Assembly (NCBI GenBank): GCA_021774335.1
Contig: JAJFJD010000001.1
Location: 1 to 64,000, forward strand
Direction: 5' to 3'
Source of the DNA: Alphaproteobacteria bacterium
GTDB taxonomy: Bacteria > Pseudomonadota > Alphaproteobacteria > UBA8366
Length of the DNA stretch: 64,000 bases
How positions within the stretch are numbered: position 1 is the first letter of the stretch; the number at the start of each line of letters is the position of its first letter. Positions 35,694-47,847 of this stretch are shown here, one piece after another. Under the pieces are notes generated by a model. That model had not been told where the DNA came from. It saw only the letters and a program-made list of their open reading frames with translations, and searched no databases. A program made the position numbers and the translations under genes.

Positions 35694-36613
35694 CGGGACC
35701 GCCTCGCGCGTCCCTGCGCCTTGCCAGATTCCTGATCGGCTTCGTCGAGGATGCCGTCGAGGCCGAAATCCATGAGTCGGACATATTCGAGCTGCGCCAC
35801 ATTCACATAAGGTGCTATACGCACGCCGTCTTCGCCGACCGAATTGACCAGCCCGACCGGCAGGCCGGGCGGAAAGACGCCGCCATAACCCGAGGTCACC
35901 ACCCGGTCACCGGGTTTGACCGATGTCGTGATGGGCAGATACAGCAGCCGCGGCGTCGGCGAGTTGTCACCCGCCAGCACCGCCCGCTCCCGCGAGGATT
36001 CGATGACAACCGGGATGCGGCTGTTCAAGTCGTTGATCAACAGGACGCGCGCCGACCGGTTGCCGACTTCCGCCACACGGCCCAGCAAGCCATGTCCGAC
36101 CATGGCGGCTTGTCCTTTTTTCACACCGTCGCGCTTGCCGGAATTGACCAGCAAGCTGCGGACGAAGGCGCCGCCTGAATCGCCGATGACCCGCGCCGTG
36201 ACCGAATTCGCTTCCGTATCGGGAACAAACCCCAACAAATCGCGCAGCTGTTTGTTCTCAGACATCAGCGTCCGGGCAGCCGTCTGCCATTGCAGCAAGC
36301 GCTCGTTTTGGGCGCGTAGGACCTGGTTCTCGTCGCGGAGGACGGCCAGATCGCGCATTTCGCCGATGACGTGGGAAACCGTAATGGCCGGGCGGGACAG
36401 GGCATCCAGGACCGGCGCCGTGACATCGGTCACGGTCATGCGTGCACGCTCGAAGACGAGCGGGTCAGCCCGCCCCAACAACAGGATCCCGAGCGCTGCC
36501 GCCAATAGAAAAACATAGGCGAAGCGATGCGCCAATCCTCGGAGCGGCGCCGTGATCCTTAGGATATGTTCAGGGCGTTGCCTCACTCCGATTCCAACCC
36601 GACGGTCCTGCAA
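35690..36613 (-). CDS. mreC: Rod-shape-determining protein MreC
   Basis: This 307-aa periplasmic elongasome scaffold has one N-terminal transmembrane segment (about 30-50), a coiled coil (about 70-115, LAVLRDENQVLRAQNERLL partly quoted) and a beta-rich domain with ARVIGDSGG and GDRVVTSGYGGVFPPGLPVG. The frame opens with TTG 36613; a GTG at 36586 is an equally plausible start and would shorten it by nine residues. It follows mreB by 26 bases. Confidence 0.93.
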   Translation of the reverse strand: MQDRRVGIGVRQRPEHILRITAPLRGLAHRFAYVFLLAAALGILLLGRADPLVFERARMTVTDVTAPVLDALSRPAITVSHVIGEMRDLAVLRDENQVLRAQNERLLQWQTAARTLMSENKQLRDLLGFVPDTEANSVTARVIGDSGGAFVRSLLVNSGKRDGVKKGQAAMVGHGLLGRVAEVGNRSARVLLINDLNSRIPVVIESSRERAVLAGDNSPTPRLLYLPITTSVKPGDRVVTSGYGGVFPPGLPVGLVNSVGEDGVRIAPYVNVAQLEYVRLMDFGLDGILDEADQESGKAQGRARRSR

Positions 36614-36639
36614 CGGTCAAAGATGCGGGACCGCCCCTC

Positions 36640-38148
<1,509 letters not shown>

Positions 38149-38177
38149 GGGCGAACACCCGTTATGGATGCTCGCCC
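38149..38177 (-). terminator. Probable ilvC transcript terminator
   Basis: GGGCGAACACCC (38149-38160) and GGATGCTCGCCC (38166-38177) pair over 12 positions including two G-T pairs around a 5-base loop. It starts 43 bases past the ilvC stop. The tail read leftward is AT-rich (TATTAGTTAATAA) rather than a clean T tract. Confidence 0.55.
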
Positions 38178-38220
38178 GATCAATTGACGACTCGAAGAGG
38201 GAAAAATTCCCCGATCCGGT

Positions 38221-39297
<1,077 letters not shown>

Positions 39298-39864
39298 CTA
39301 TAGCGCCTTCGCACCTCGGGAAACCGCAACCACGCCGCTTCGAACGACTTCGGTCTTGCCCAAGGCACGCATTAGATCGATGAAGGCTTTCACCTTGCTT
39401 GGTGAACCCGCCATCGCGAAAGTGAAGGAATCGGTCGTGGTATCGACGACGGTCGCACCGAACACTTCGGCCATCCGCAGCGATTCCCGCCTATCATGCG
39501 ACCGCGATTTTGCCACGACTTTCACCATGGCAAGTTCGCGCTCCACGAATTCCCCTTCTTCCGTCAGATCATGTACGTCATTAACCGGCACCAGCCGGTT
39601 CAATTGATTCTTGATCTGCTCGATGATCATCGGTGTCCCGGATGTCACGATGGTGATCCGCGACATTGTCTCATCCTCGTTTACCGGTGCGACGGTCAGG
39701 CTTTCGATGTTATATCCGCGCCCCGAAAACAGGCCGATGACCCGTGCCAGAACGCCGGGCTCGTTGGACACGATCACCGCCAGCGTATGCCGTTCCTCAG
39801 TGGAGTCCGGTTTCTGAATGATATAGGCGGAGCCCGGTTGGGCATCCTTGCGTTTTCGTGCCAT
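39298..39864 (-). CDS. ilvN: Acetolactate synthase, small regulatory subunit
   Basis: This 188-aa ACT-domain subunit activates the large subunit and confers valine feedback inhibition. The ACT region (LAVIVSNEPGVLARVIGLFSGRGYNI, about 28-53, quoted in part) and the C-terminal domain FGATVVDTTTDSF are visible; the length is that of the long IlvH-type subunit. ATG 39864 has AAGGA upstream. It starts 10 bases after ilvB. Confidence 0.95.
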   Translation of the reverse strand: MARKRKDAQPGSAYIIQKPDSTEERHTLAVIVSNEPGVLARVIGLFSGRGYNIESLTVAPVNEDETMSRITIVTSGTPMIIEQIKNQLNRLVPVNDVHDLTEEGEFVERELAMVKVVAKSRSHDRRESLRMAEVFGATVVDTTTDSFTFAMAGSPSKVKAFIDLMRALGKTEVVRSGVVAVSRGAKAL

Positions 39865-39874
39865 CAGCCGTTCC

Positions 39875-41647
39875 TTAAACCAGGACCATGCCGTCTTCGG
39901 AAACGGTCTGCTCCGACTTGGGGCTCTTGCCCTCGCCAAGAATCATCTCGTTGTGAGCCGAACCGGACGGGATCATCGGGAAGCAGTTCTCCGTCGGATC
40001 AACCGAAATGTCGGCGATGACCGTCTTGTCGACGCTGATCATCTCCTTGATCAAATCGTCGACCTCAGACGGTTTCGACGCCCGCAGCCCAACCGCACCG
40101 AAGCTTTCCGCAAGCTTGACGAAATCCGGCAAGGCTTCCGAGTAACTTTCGGAATAACGGCCGCCGTGCAGCAGTTCCTGCCACTGGCGCACCATGCCCA
40201 TGTATTGATTGTTCAGGATAAAGATCTTCACCGGCAAGCGATGCTGCGCGGCAGTCGACATCTCCTGGATGTTCATCAGGATCGAGGCTTCGCCTGCGAT
40301 ATCGACGACCAATTTACCGGGATGTGCGAGTTGCGCACCGATCGCGGCCGGCAGGCCGTATCCCATCGTGCCCAGCCCGCCGGACGTCATCCAGCGGTTT
40401 GGCTTCTCGAACTTGTAGAACTGCGCCGCCCACATCTGATGCTGGCCGACCTCGGTCGTGATGAACACGTCCTGATCCTTGGTCAGTTCGTAAAGCCGCT
40501 CGATCGCATACTGCGGTTTAATGATCTTGTCGTCCGTACCGTAGGCGAGACAATCGCGGCCGCGCCACTTTTCGATCTGCTGCCACCAGGCATCGATCGC
40601 CTTGCCGTTGCGGCGGCGTTTCACCTTGGCGGACCAAACTTTCTGCATCTGCCCTAGGATCGTTCCGACGTCGCCGACGATCGGCAGATCGACTTGGACG
40701 TTCTTGTTGATCGACGACGGGTCGATATCGATATGGATGATCTTCGCGTCCGGCGCAAAGGCGTCCAACCGCCCGGTGATCCGGTCGTCGAACCGCGACC
40801 CGACAGCGACCATCACGTCGCAGCCGTGCATCGCCATGTTCGCTTCATACGTCCCGTGCATGCCCAGCATGCCGAGGAACAGCTTGTCGGACGCAGGATA
40901 CGCGCCTAGTCCCATCAGAGTCAGGGTGCACGGATAGCCCGACTGCTGGACGAATTTGGTGAACCGCTTGCAGGCGGTGGTTCCCGAATTGATGATCCCG
41001 CCGCCGCCATAGAAAATCGGCCGCTCGGCACGGGCAATCATATCGACCGCCTCTTCGATGCGCGCCGCGTCGCCCTTCGTCTGCGGGCGGTAGCTGCGCG
41101 GCTTCACCGATTCCGGCCCCACATAAGGTGCCGGGGCGAATTGAATATCTTTCGGCAGATCGACCACGACCGGGCCCGGACGGCCATTGCGGGCGACGTA
41201 AAAGGCCTCGTGCAGCATCGTCGCCAGCGAATCCGAATCCTTCACCAGGTAATTATGCTTGGTGCAGGGACGAGTAATTCCCGTCGTGTCGCATTCCTGG
41301 AACGCGTCGTTGCCGATCAAGTGCGTCGGCACCTGGCCGGTTAGGCAGACGACCGGGATCGAATCCATCAAGGCATCGGTCAAGCCGGTTACCGCGTTGG
41401 TCGCCCCCGGCCCCGATGTCACGAGCACGACGCCGACCTTGCCGGTCGAGCGGGCATAGCCTTCAGCGGCATGAACCGCGCCCTGTTCGTGCCGGACAAG
41501 GATATGACGGATGTGGTTCTGCTTGAAAATTTCGTCGTAGATCGGCAGCACGGCGCCGCCGGGATAACCAAAAATGACCTCGACGCCCTGATCGATCAGC
41601 GCCTTGATAATCACTTGTGCTCCGGTCCGCTCGCCAGCCGCCGACAT
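39875..41647 (-). CDS. ilvB: Acetolactate synthase, large catalytic subunit
   Basis: This 590-aa thiamine-diphosphate enzyme condenses pyruvate to acetolactate, or with 2-oxobutyrate to acetohydroxybutyrate. The catalytic Glu lies in LVRHEQGAVHAAEGYARSTG (about 57), and the ThDP motif (GEASILMNIQEMSTAAQHRLPVKIFILNNQ region, about 440-470) is visible. ATG 41647 has GGAG about ten bases upstream. I checked its 197-base leader for a branched-chain-rich leader peptide and saw none. It heads the ilvBNC unit. Confidence 0.96.
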   Translation of the reverse strand: MSAAGERTGAQVIIKALIDQGVEVIFGYPGGAVLPIYDEIFKQNHIRHILVRHEQGAVHAAEGYARSTGKVGVVLVTSGPGATNAVTGLTDALMDSIPVVCLTGQVPTHLIGNDAFQECDTTGITRPCTKHNYLVKDSDSLATMLHEAFYVARNGRPGPVVVDLPKDIQFAPAPYVGPESVKPRSYRPQTKGDAARIEEAVDMIARAERPIFYGGGGIINSGTTACKRFTKFVQQSGYPCTLTLMGLGAYPASDKLFLGMLGMHGTYEANMAMHGCDVMVAVGSRFDDRITGRLDAFAPDAKIIHIDIDPSSINKNVQVDLPIVGDVGTILGQMQKVWSAKVKRRRNGKAIDAWWQQIEKWRGRDCLAYGTDDKIIKPQYAIERLYELTKDQDVFITTEVGQHQMWAAQFYKFEKPNRWMTSGGLGTMGYGLPAAIGAQLAHPGKLVVDIAGEASILMNIQEMSTAAQHRLPVKIFILNNQYMGMVRQWQELLHGGRYSESYSEALPDFVKLAESFGAVGLRASKPSEVDDLIKEMISVDKTVIADISVDPTENCFPMIPSGSAHNEMILGEGKSPKSEQTVSEDGMVLV

Positions 41648-41801
41648 GATACCCACTCCGTGATTGCGCCGCGGCCTTCGCGGGCCGGCGGCATTTTAGT
41701 GTAACGACACTCGTGTTTGCCGTTTTGGGCTTATCCTGTGCTTATCGCCGATTCTCGCACCGCGAAAGCCATTCCCACCCGAATTGCCGCGTTGCACACA
41801 G

Positions 41802-41821
41802 AAAAAGGGCCATTTCGGCCC
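41802..41821 (-). terminator. Rho-independent terminator of miaA
   Basis: Read leftward, GGGCC-GAAAT-GGCCC is followed by five T residues, 24 bases past the miaA stop. The stem is short (5 bp) but the loop and T tract fit. Confidence 0.65.
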
Positions 41822-41844
41822 GAAAGACGCCGGACATTAGGCAT

Positions 41845-42801
41845 TCACGTTTGGTAGGTCAACCCTTTTTTGAGAATAAACGAAAAGATTCTATCCTCTA
41901 ATTTTTTCGAATATTTCTCTTTAACCTCTAATTCCGCAATGATCTGGCGCGTAAACCAGGTGAACTGGCGTTTTACATAGCGGCGGGTCGCTTGCTGCGC
42001 TGCGGCAACCGCCGTGTCCAAATCCAGCAGGCCGTCGAGATGCCGCATCATCGCATCGACGCCGAGCGCTTTCATCGCCGGCAGGTCGGGGTCGAGCTCC
42101 AGCGCCTTGAGCGCCCGCACCTCATCGAGCGCCCCTGCCGCGATCATTCCCTGCAGCCGGTCGTCGCAGGCATCATAGAGCGGCTGACGCGGCGGCAAGA
42201 GCAGGATGGTCTGGAAGTCCGCATGCGGCAGCACGGGTTCGGGCGGCAGGGCCTGCCAATCTTGCAACGAACGACCGGTCGCCTCCCACACTTCGAGCGC
42301 ACGCAGCATTCGTTGCCGGTCCGTCGGTGGGATCGACGCCGCGCTCTGCGGATCCGCCGTTGCCAACGCTTGATGCAAGTCCGCACCATCCACATCGGAA
42401 TACCGGCGGCGCAGATCGGACCGCGTGGTTTCGGGAATGGCGGGCATCGGTGACAAACCTTCGGTCAACGCCTTGAGATAAAGCCCGGTGCCGCCGCAGA
42501 GGATCGGCAAACGGCCCGCCGCGCACGCCTCTTCAACCGCGTCAACCGCCATCCCGCACCACCGGGCCGCGGAACAATGCTCCGCCGCACCAAGTACACC
42601 GTAGAGCCGATGCGGCGCCCGCGCCTCGTCCTCGTCGCTCGGGCGGGCGGTGAGGATACGCAGGTCGCGATAGACTTGCATGCTGTCCGCGTTGATGACG
42701 GTACCGCTGAATTTTTCCGCAAGCGCCAGCGCCAGGGCGGACTTGCCGCTGCCGGTCGGCCCGGCAACGATCACGACAGGAAATTGCGCGTTGTCACTCA
42801 T
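41845..42801 (-). CDS. miaA: tRNA dimethylallyltransferase
   Basis: This 318-aa enzyme adds an isopentenyl group to A37 of tRNAs that read UNN codons. The P-loop GPTGSGKSALA (about 13-23), the DSMQVYRDL block and the GGTGLYLKAL block are visible, and the C-terminal region ends in a lysine-rich tail (EVKEKYSKKLEDRIF). ATG 42801 is only 28 bases from the serB start on the other strand, so the two divergent promoters must lie within each other's coding sequence. The tail is A/T-rich compared with the rest. Confidence 0.93.
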   Translation of the reverse strand: MSDNAQFPVVIVAGPTGSGKSALALALAEKFSGTVINADSMQVYRDLRILTARPSDEDEARAPHRLYGVLGAAEHCSAARWCGMAVDAVEEACAAGRLPILCGGTGLYLKALTEGLSPMPAIPETTRSDLRRRYSDVDGADLHQALATADPQSAASIPPTDRQRMLRALEVWEATGRSLQDWQALPPEPVLPHADFQTILLLPPRQPLYDACDDRLQGMIAAGALDEVRALKALELDPDLPAMKALGVDAMMRHLDGLLDLDTAVAAAQQATRRYVKRQFTWFTRQIIAELEVKEKYSKKLEDRIFSFILKKGLTYQT

Positions 42802-42829
42802 GCCGCCGCAGGATACAGAATGCCGGACA

Positions 42830-43720
42830 ATGGACAACGTTCTCACATTGATCGCGGGAAGCGGCCGGCTCGACGAGTCCGCCGCATCGCATGTGCAAGC
42901 GACCCTGTTGGGCGCCGGCGGCGACGTGGCCGCACCGGATTGGCTCTCCTATGGAAAGGCCGTCGACCTGCACTTCGGCGGGCTAGACTGCCGCGACGCC
43001 TTGGATCTCGCCTACGAATCGATCGAAGACGGGCCGATCGACGCCGTGGCACAGCCGGATACCGGCCGCCGCAAACGCATGCTGATCGCCGACATGGAAT
43101 CGACGATCATCGAGAACGAGATGCTCGACGAACTGGCCGACGAGGTTGACCTGCGTGAACACATCTCCGAGATAACTGCCCGCGCCATGAATGGCGAACT
43201 CGACTTTTTCGAAGCGATGCGGGAACGGGTGGGGCTGTTAGCCGGTTTGGACGCCGCAGTGCTGGAGCAATCTAAGAAAAAGATCCGTTTCATGCCGGGC
43301 GCCAACACGCTGGTCGCAACCATGCGCGCCAACGGGGCTTATTGCGCCCTCGTCTCCGGCGGCTTCACTTGCTACACCGCGTTCGTGCGCGAGACCGTGG
43401 GCTTCGATATAGATCAGGCAAACCGACTTGAAGTGGAAGACGGCAAGCTGACCGGTGCGGTTATTGAGCCCATTCTGGGCGCCGATGCAAAACGGCAACG
43501 GCTGCTGGCCCTATGCGCCGAACGCACAATTCCGGTGGAAGCGACGATCGCGGTCGGCGACGGTGCGAATGACTTGGATATGTTGGCGGAAGCCGGCATT
43601 GGCGTCGCATATCATGCAAAACCGGTCGTTGCGCGAAGCGCCGATGCCCGTATCGATCACGGCGACCTGACAGCACTGCTGTATCTTCAAGGATATCGCG
43701 ACGAGGAGATCGTCGGCTAA
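42830..43720 (+). CDS. serB: Phosphoserine phosphatase
   Basis: This 296-aa HAD phosphatase makes the last step of serine synthesis. HAD motif I reads IADMESTIIENEML: nucleophile Asp88, but position +2 is Glu90 where the family usually has Asp. Motif II (VSGGFTCYT), the Lys of motif III (GADAKRQRL) and motif IV (GDGANDLDML) are present. An N-terminal domain of about 80 residues corresponds to the regulatory region of long SerB proteins. ATG 42830 was chosen; an upstream in-frame ATG at 42800 would overlap the miaA start. Convergent with the MFS gene, 7 bases apart. Confidence 0.9.
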   Translation: MDNVLTLIAGSGRLDESAASHVQATLLGAGGDVAAPDWLSYGKAVDLHFGGLDCRDALDLAYESIEDGPIDAVAQPDTGRRKRMLIADMESTIIENEMLDELADEVDLREHISEITARAMNGELDFFEAMRERVGLLAGLDAAVLEQSKKKIRFMPGANTLVATMRANGAYCALVSGGFTCYTAFVRETVGFDIDQANRLEVEDGKLTGAVIEPILGADAKRQRLLALCAERTIPVEATIAVGDGANDLDMLAEAGIGVAYHAKPVVARSADARIDHGDLTALLYLQGYRDEEIVG

Positions 43721-43727
43721 CGCAGTC

Positions 43728-44936
43728 CTATTGCTTTGCGCGCGGCACGAACAGGACCAGGATGTTGGCGAAGAACATGATCCCGGCCAGCATGTAGAAC
43801 ACCGCAACCAATCCATACTGGTCAGCAATGATGCCACCGAGGATCGGCGACAGCGCACCAAGGATCGACTGCACCCCGAACATCAGGCTGGTGGCCGATC
43901 CGGCAAATTCGCCGGGGACCATGTCCATCATCCAACTCTGCACGACGGGGCGAATGGCGAACAGGAAGAAGCCGAGCAACGAGATGCAGGCAACGTAAAC
44001 CGTCGGGTCCTTGATGAAGGTCAACGCGACCAGGACGATCGTCGTGATACCAAGCGCCCCGAACACGATTGGCCGGCGTCCGATACGATCCGACCAGACA
44101 CCCGCCAACGGCGCCGCTATGAATCCGCCGATCTGCATCGTCATCAAGGCCGCGCCCATGAAGACCGTCCCTGCCTTCATCACGTCCGAGATGTAGAGCG
44201 GCAGGAAGGCAAATAGACCGACCTGCGCCATGGTCCGGAAGGCCGCAGTCATCGTCAGGACCATAACCGCGCGATCCTTCAGCAACGCCCAATACCCGGC
44301 GAAGTACCGTTTGACGCTCATCGGATCGCCGCCGCGCGCCGCCGGTCGATCTTTCGGCAGCAGCGTAATGGCGAGAATGCCCGCCGTCACCAGCGCCGGC
44401 ACCGCGCTTATCATTGCCGTGGTGTTCCAGGTCAGCCACGTCAGCAACAACCCGGCGACCATTGGCGCGATGGCGTCACCCGCGTTTGCGCCCATCGCAT
44501 GGATCGACAGCACATAGCCACGGCGCGTCGCATAATGTTCCGCCAGGTAGGAGATCGCGCCCGGATGCCACGCTTGGACCGCTGCCCCCATGAAGCCGAC
44601 CATCAGGACCAGCACCACATACAGGCTGGTGAAACCGAAGACGAACGTCGCCACCCCACCCATGATCAGGGCGACGATCTGGACCAGCACGCGCCGACCG
44701 CTCATGTCGACCGCGATGCCGCTGGCGAAATTCGCGAAGAATGAACTGAGATGGAATACCGACAGGAACACGCCGGCTTCGGCATAGCTCAGGTCGAGCG
44801 TGTCCTTGATCATCGGCAGCAGGATATAGACCGTCGCCGCGGTCCAATGCGTTGCCGCATGGCCGAGCGCCAATAGAAACACGGGCCCTTGGTCTCGAAA
44901 TCGCAAGGGCGTTGCGACGTCGTGAGTACTCACCAC
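43728..44936 (-). CDS. MFS transporter, tandem paralogue A
   Basis: This 402-aa transporter has 12 predicted helices. MFS loop signatures SGRRVLVQ and SDRIGRRPIV are visible. It is clearly paralogous to the next gene: the two share AxGHxAxHW in helix 1, LSYAE/FSYAE, DMSGRR/DVSGRR, AFR/GFRxMAQxGL and SWMMDMVPGE/GWMMDIVPRQ, then GSATSLMF and GGxIADQYGL. The substrate is unknown. GTG or ATG at 44936 (reads MVSTHDV). The 70-base gap between the paralogues has no clear terminator. Confidence 0.85.
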   Translation of the reverse strand: MVSTHDVATPLRFRDQGPVFLLALGHAATHWTAATVYILLPMIKDTLDLSYAEAGVFLSVFHLSSFFANFASGIAVDMSGRRVLVQIVALIMGGVATFVFGFTSLYVVLVLMVGFMGAAVQAWHPGAISYLAEHYATRRGYVLSIHAMGANAGDAIAPMVAGLLLTWLTWNTTAMISAVPALVTAGILAITLLPKDRPAARGGDPMSVKRYFAGYWALLKDRAVMVLTMTAAFRTMAQVGLFAFLPLYISDVMKAGTVFMGAALMTMQIGGFIAAPLAGVWSDRIGRRPIVFGALGITTIVLVALTFIKDPTVYVACISLLGFFLFAIRPVVQSWMMDMVPGEFAGSATSLMFGVQSILGALSPILGGIIADQYGLVAVFYMLAGIMFFANILVLFVPRAKQ

Positions 44937-45006
44937 AAAATGCGCTGATGTTGTTCTAAGGAATTAGAGATGTAGCCGCGGCTCATCGGCTTGCCAAGTC
45001 CAAAGC

Positions 45007-46239
45007 TCAATCCGCCGCCTCGGCCGCCGTTGGCTCCTTCGGCAGGAGGAAGGCGACTAAGTTCGCCAGCAACAACAATCCGCCGAGGAAGTAGAAGACC
45101 GCGGCAAGACCATATTGATCCGCAATCAATCCACCGATAATCGGCATGATCGCCGATTTGAAACTCTGCACGGAGAACATCAAACTAGTTGCGGACCCGG
45201 CCATTTGCCGCGGCACGATATCCATCATCCACCCCTGCAGCACCGGGCGCACCGCGAACATGGCGAATCCGAGCAGCGATATGCCGAAGACATAGGCAGT
45301 TCCATTGCCGACGAACGTCAGCCCGATAATGATTACGGTGGACGCGCTCAACGCTATCATGATGACCTTTCGCCGGCCGATCCGATCGGAATACGCGCCG
45401 GCGATGGGCGAGGCAATCATGCCGCCGATCAACAACGCCGAGAGCGCGATGCCGGCGTAGGCATAGGGCAGCTTCAGCACGTCGACGATGTAGAACGGCA
45501 GAAAGAGCTTCAACCCGCTTTGCGCCATGTTCCGGAACCCGGCCATGATCGACAGGCCGAGCACCGACTTGTTCTGCACCATTTGCCACAGGTCGGTGGA
45601 ATAGGCTCTCAAACTAACCGACCTGCTGGCGCTCCCCTCGACCTGACGTTCCTTAGGCAACAGGGCGAAAATGAAGACGACACCCATGACCAGGGCCGGG
45701 ATCGCGTTGAGCAGTGCTGCCTCCCGCCATGAAAACAGGAACCAGGTCAGCATGGCGCCGGCCGCCACCGGCCCGACAGCCTCGCCGATATTCGATCCGA
45801 TCCCGTGCAGGGACAGGACGAAGGCGCGGTTGTTGGGATATTCCGACGATAGGTAAGACATGGATGCCGGATGCCAAAGATTGTTGGCCGCGGCGATCAG
45901 CACACCCATGACACCGATCAGAACCAAACTACTCGCAAATCCAAACCCGACCATTGCGAGACCGACTGCCAACAAGGCGACGACCTGAAACACGACGCGC
46001 CGCCCCGAGACGTCCACCGCCGGGCCGCTCGCCACGTTCGACGCCAATGATCCTATGTAATAGATCGAACCGATGAGGCTGATCTCGGCATAGGAGAAGC
46101 TGAATTCTTCGCGGATTTTCGGGAGTAGAAGAAAAAAGGTGCCGGTTATCCAATGCGATGCACCATGGCCGGCGGCGATCAAATAGGCCGGGCCAAAGTC
46201 ACGCAGACCGAACCGGGACGGCGGTGCTGAACTGGACAA
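45007..46239 (-). CDS. MFS transporter, tandem paralogue B
   Basis: This 410-aa, 12-helix transporter is the tandem partner of paralogue A with the same conserved blocks along its full length, so the pair arose by duplication and then diverged substantially. Signatures SGRRVVFQ and SDRIGRRKVI are present. It is unrelated to the degP operon downstream of it on the map, from which it is separated by 117 bases. Substrate cannot be predicted from sequence. Confidence 0.85.
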   Translation of the reverse strand: MSSSAPPSRFGLRDFGPAYLIAAGHGASHWITGTFFLLLPKIREEFSFSYAEISLIGSIYYIGSLASNVASGPAVDVSGRRVVFQVVALLAVGLAMVGFGFASSLVLIGVMGVLIAAANNLWHPASMSYLSSEYPNNRAFVLSLHGIGSNIGEAVGPVAAGAMLTWFLFSWREAALLNAIPALVMGVVFIFALLPKERQVEGSASRSVSLRAYSTDLWQMVQNKSVLGLSIMAGFRNMAQSGLKLFLPFYIVDVLKLPYAYAGIALSALLIGGMIASPIAGAYSDRIGRRKVIMIALSASTVIIIGLTFVGNGTAYVFGISLLGFAMFAVRPVLQGWMMDIVPRQMAGSATSLMFSVQSFKSAIMPIIGGLIADQYGLAAVFYFLGGLLLLANLVAFLLPKEPTAAEAAD

Positions 46240-46356
46240 ATTCGGGAATCCAAAGGTTATGCCGAGGCAGGCCGCCAGCTTATTCGCTTGTTAGTCCGAA
46301 AGCAAAACGGCGGTGCTCAACGGAACGACCCGTCCAGGCATCGAGAAACCTGTCGT

Positions 46357-47847
46357 TCAGCCTTTCTTCTTGGACAGCCGAAGCGGCACGAACCGAAGCG
46401 GATCCTCGCCTTGACGGAATTTGACGAGCAGCAGTACCGACCTGCGGCCGGCCTTCTCCGCCTTCTCGACCTGTCCCACGACATCCTTGATGGATTTCAC
46501 TTTTTCCTGGTTGATTTCCACGATGATGTCGCCGGGCTTCAGGCCTTTCTCCGACGCATTGCTTTCTGCGCCGACATTCGTAACGACCAAGCCTTCGACC
46601 CCTTCTTCAAGATCGAACCGAGTCGCCAGTTCCTTCGTCAGCGGCGAAAGGCTAAGCCCGAGTTCCTTGAACTCCCGGCCGGTCTTGTCTGTCGCCGGCG
46701 GGCTGCCGGACGAGGAGAGTGATGCCTGATCGACTTTTTCAAGCTCGCCGAGTTTCACGGATAGCTTCGTTTTCTTTCCGTTGCGCCAGACCACGACGCT
46801 CACCGCCTTGCCGACATCGGTCTCGGCAACCATGCGCGGCAGACGCCGCGACTCCGGAACGCGGCGGCCGTCGAAAGACAGAATGACGTCACCGGTCTTA
46901 AAACCGGAGGCTTCCGCGGGGCTTTTCTTCACGACCCCCGCGACAAGGGCGCCATATGGCTTGTCGAGAGCCAGGCTTTCGGCAATCTCTTCGGTGACCG
47001 CCTGAATTTGGACGCCGAGCCATCCACGGCGCGTCGAGCCGTATTTGCGAAGCTGATCGATGACGCCAACCGCAAGCTGGGACGGGATCGAGAAGCCAAT
47101 GCCGATGCTGCCGCCCGACGGGGACAGGATCGCCGTGTTGATGCCGACGACTTCGCCCTTCGTATTGAACAAGGGGCCGCCCGAATTGCCGCGGTTGATC
47201 GGCGCATCGGTCTGAATGTAATCGTCATACGGCCCGGATCGGATGTCCCGGCCCCGCGCCGAAATGATGCCGGCCGTCACCGTACCGCCGAGCCCAAGCG
47301 GATTGCCGATGGCCAAGACCCAATCGCCAACGCGGGCGGTATCGGATGCCCCGAAGGGCACATAGGGAAGATCCTTGCTCGACTTGACCTTGAGCAGCGC
47401 GAGATCGGTTTTCGGATCGCGGCCGATCAGCTTGGCTTCGAATTTGCGCTCGTCCTGCAATACGGCGGTGATTTGGTCCGCACCTTCGATCACATGGTTG
47501 TTCGTTACGATATAGCCGGTCTTGTCGATGATGAAGCCGGAGCCCAGCGACGTACCGCGGCGCTGTGGCGACTCGCGCCGCTTACGTTGGAACTGATCAA
47601 AGAATTCCCGGAACGGCGAGCCCGGTGGGAAGTCGAATTGCGGCAAATCCTCGCTACTGCGCCCGGCGACTTTCTGCGTCGTCGAAATGTTGACGACGGC
47701 CGGCAACAGCTTCTCCACCAGGTCCGCGAAACTGTCCGGCGCGGCGCGGGCATCCGCGGGCGTCGGCGTCCAGACGGCGACCAAGGCCAAAGCAATCAAA
47801 ACCAGCCAGTGTCGGCTCAACGGCATAGTGCGATGGATTGAATTCAT
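46357..47847 (-). CDS. degP: Periplasmic serine protease DegP/HtrA type
   Basis: This 496-aa envelope quality-control protease has a signal peptide (about 1-33, ending ADARA), a trypsin-like domain with His in VTNNHVIEG, Asp in KTDLALLKV and Ser in NRGNSGGPL, then two PDZ domains (about 270-360 and 400-490). ATG 47847 places the hydrophobic signal core near residue 20; the frame open to 48003 is rejected as a leader. It follows hflK-hflC-DUF2065, a common alphaproteobacterial order. Confidence 0.93.
   Translation of the reverse strand: MNSIHRTMPLSRHWLVLIALALVAVWTPTPADARAAPDSFADLVEKLLPAVVNISTTQKVAGRSSEDLPQFDFPPGSPFREFFDQFQRKRRESPQRRGTSLGSGFIIDKTGYIVTNNHVIEGADQITAVLQDERKFEAKLIGRDPKTDLALLKVKSSKDLPYVPFGASDTARVGDWVLAIGNPLGLGGTVTAGIISARGRDIRSGPYDDYIQTDAPINRGNSGGPLFNTKGEVVGINTAILSPSGGSIGIGFSIPSQLAVGVIDQLRKYGSTRRGWLGVQIQAVTEEIAESLALDKPYGALVAGVVKKSPAEASGFKTGDVILSFDGRRVPESRRLPRMVAETDVGKAVSVVVWRNGKKTKLSVKLGELEKVDQASLSSSGSPPATDKTGREFKELGLSLSPLTKELATRFDLEEGVEGLVVTNVGAESNASEKGLKPGDIIVEINQEKVKSIKDVVGQVEKAEKAGRRSVLLLVKFRQGEDPLRFVPLRLSKKKG

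Noticed and set aside
41648..41806. Attenuator with a branched-chain-rich leader peptide before ilvB
   Set aside because: The only short frame seen on the leader strand lacks runs of Ile, Leu or Val codons, and the clear hairpin there fits the miaA terminator instead.
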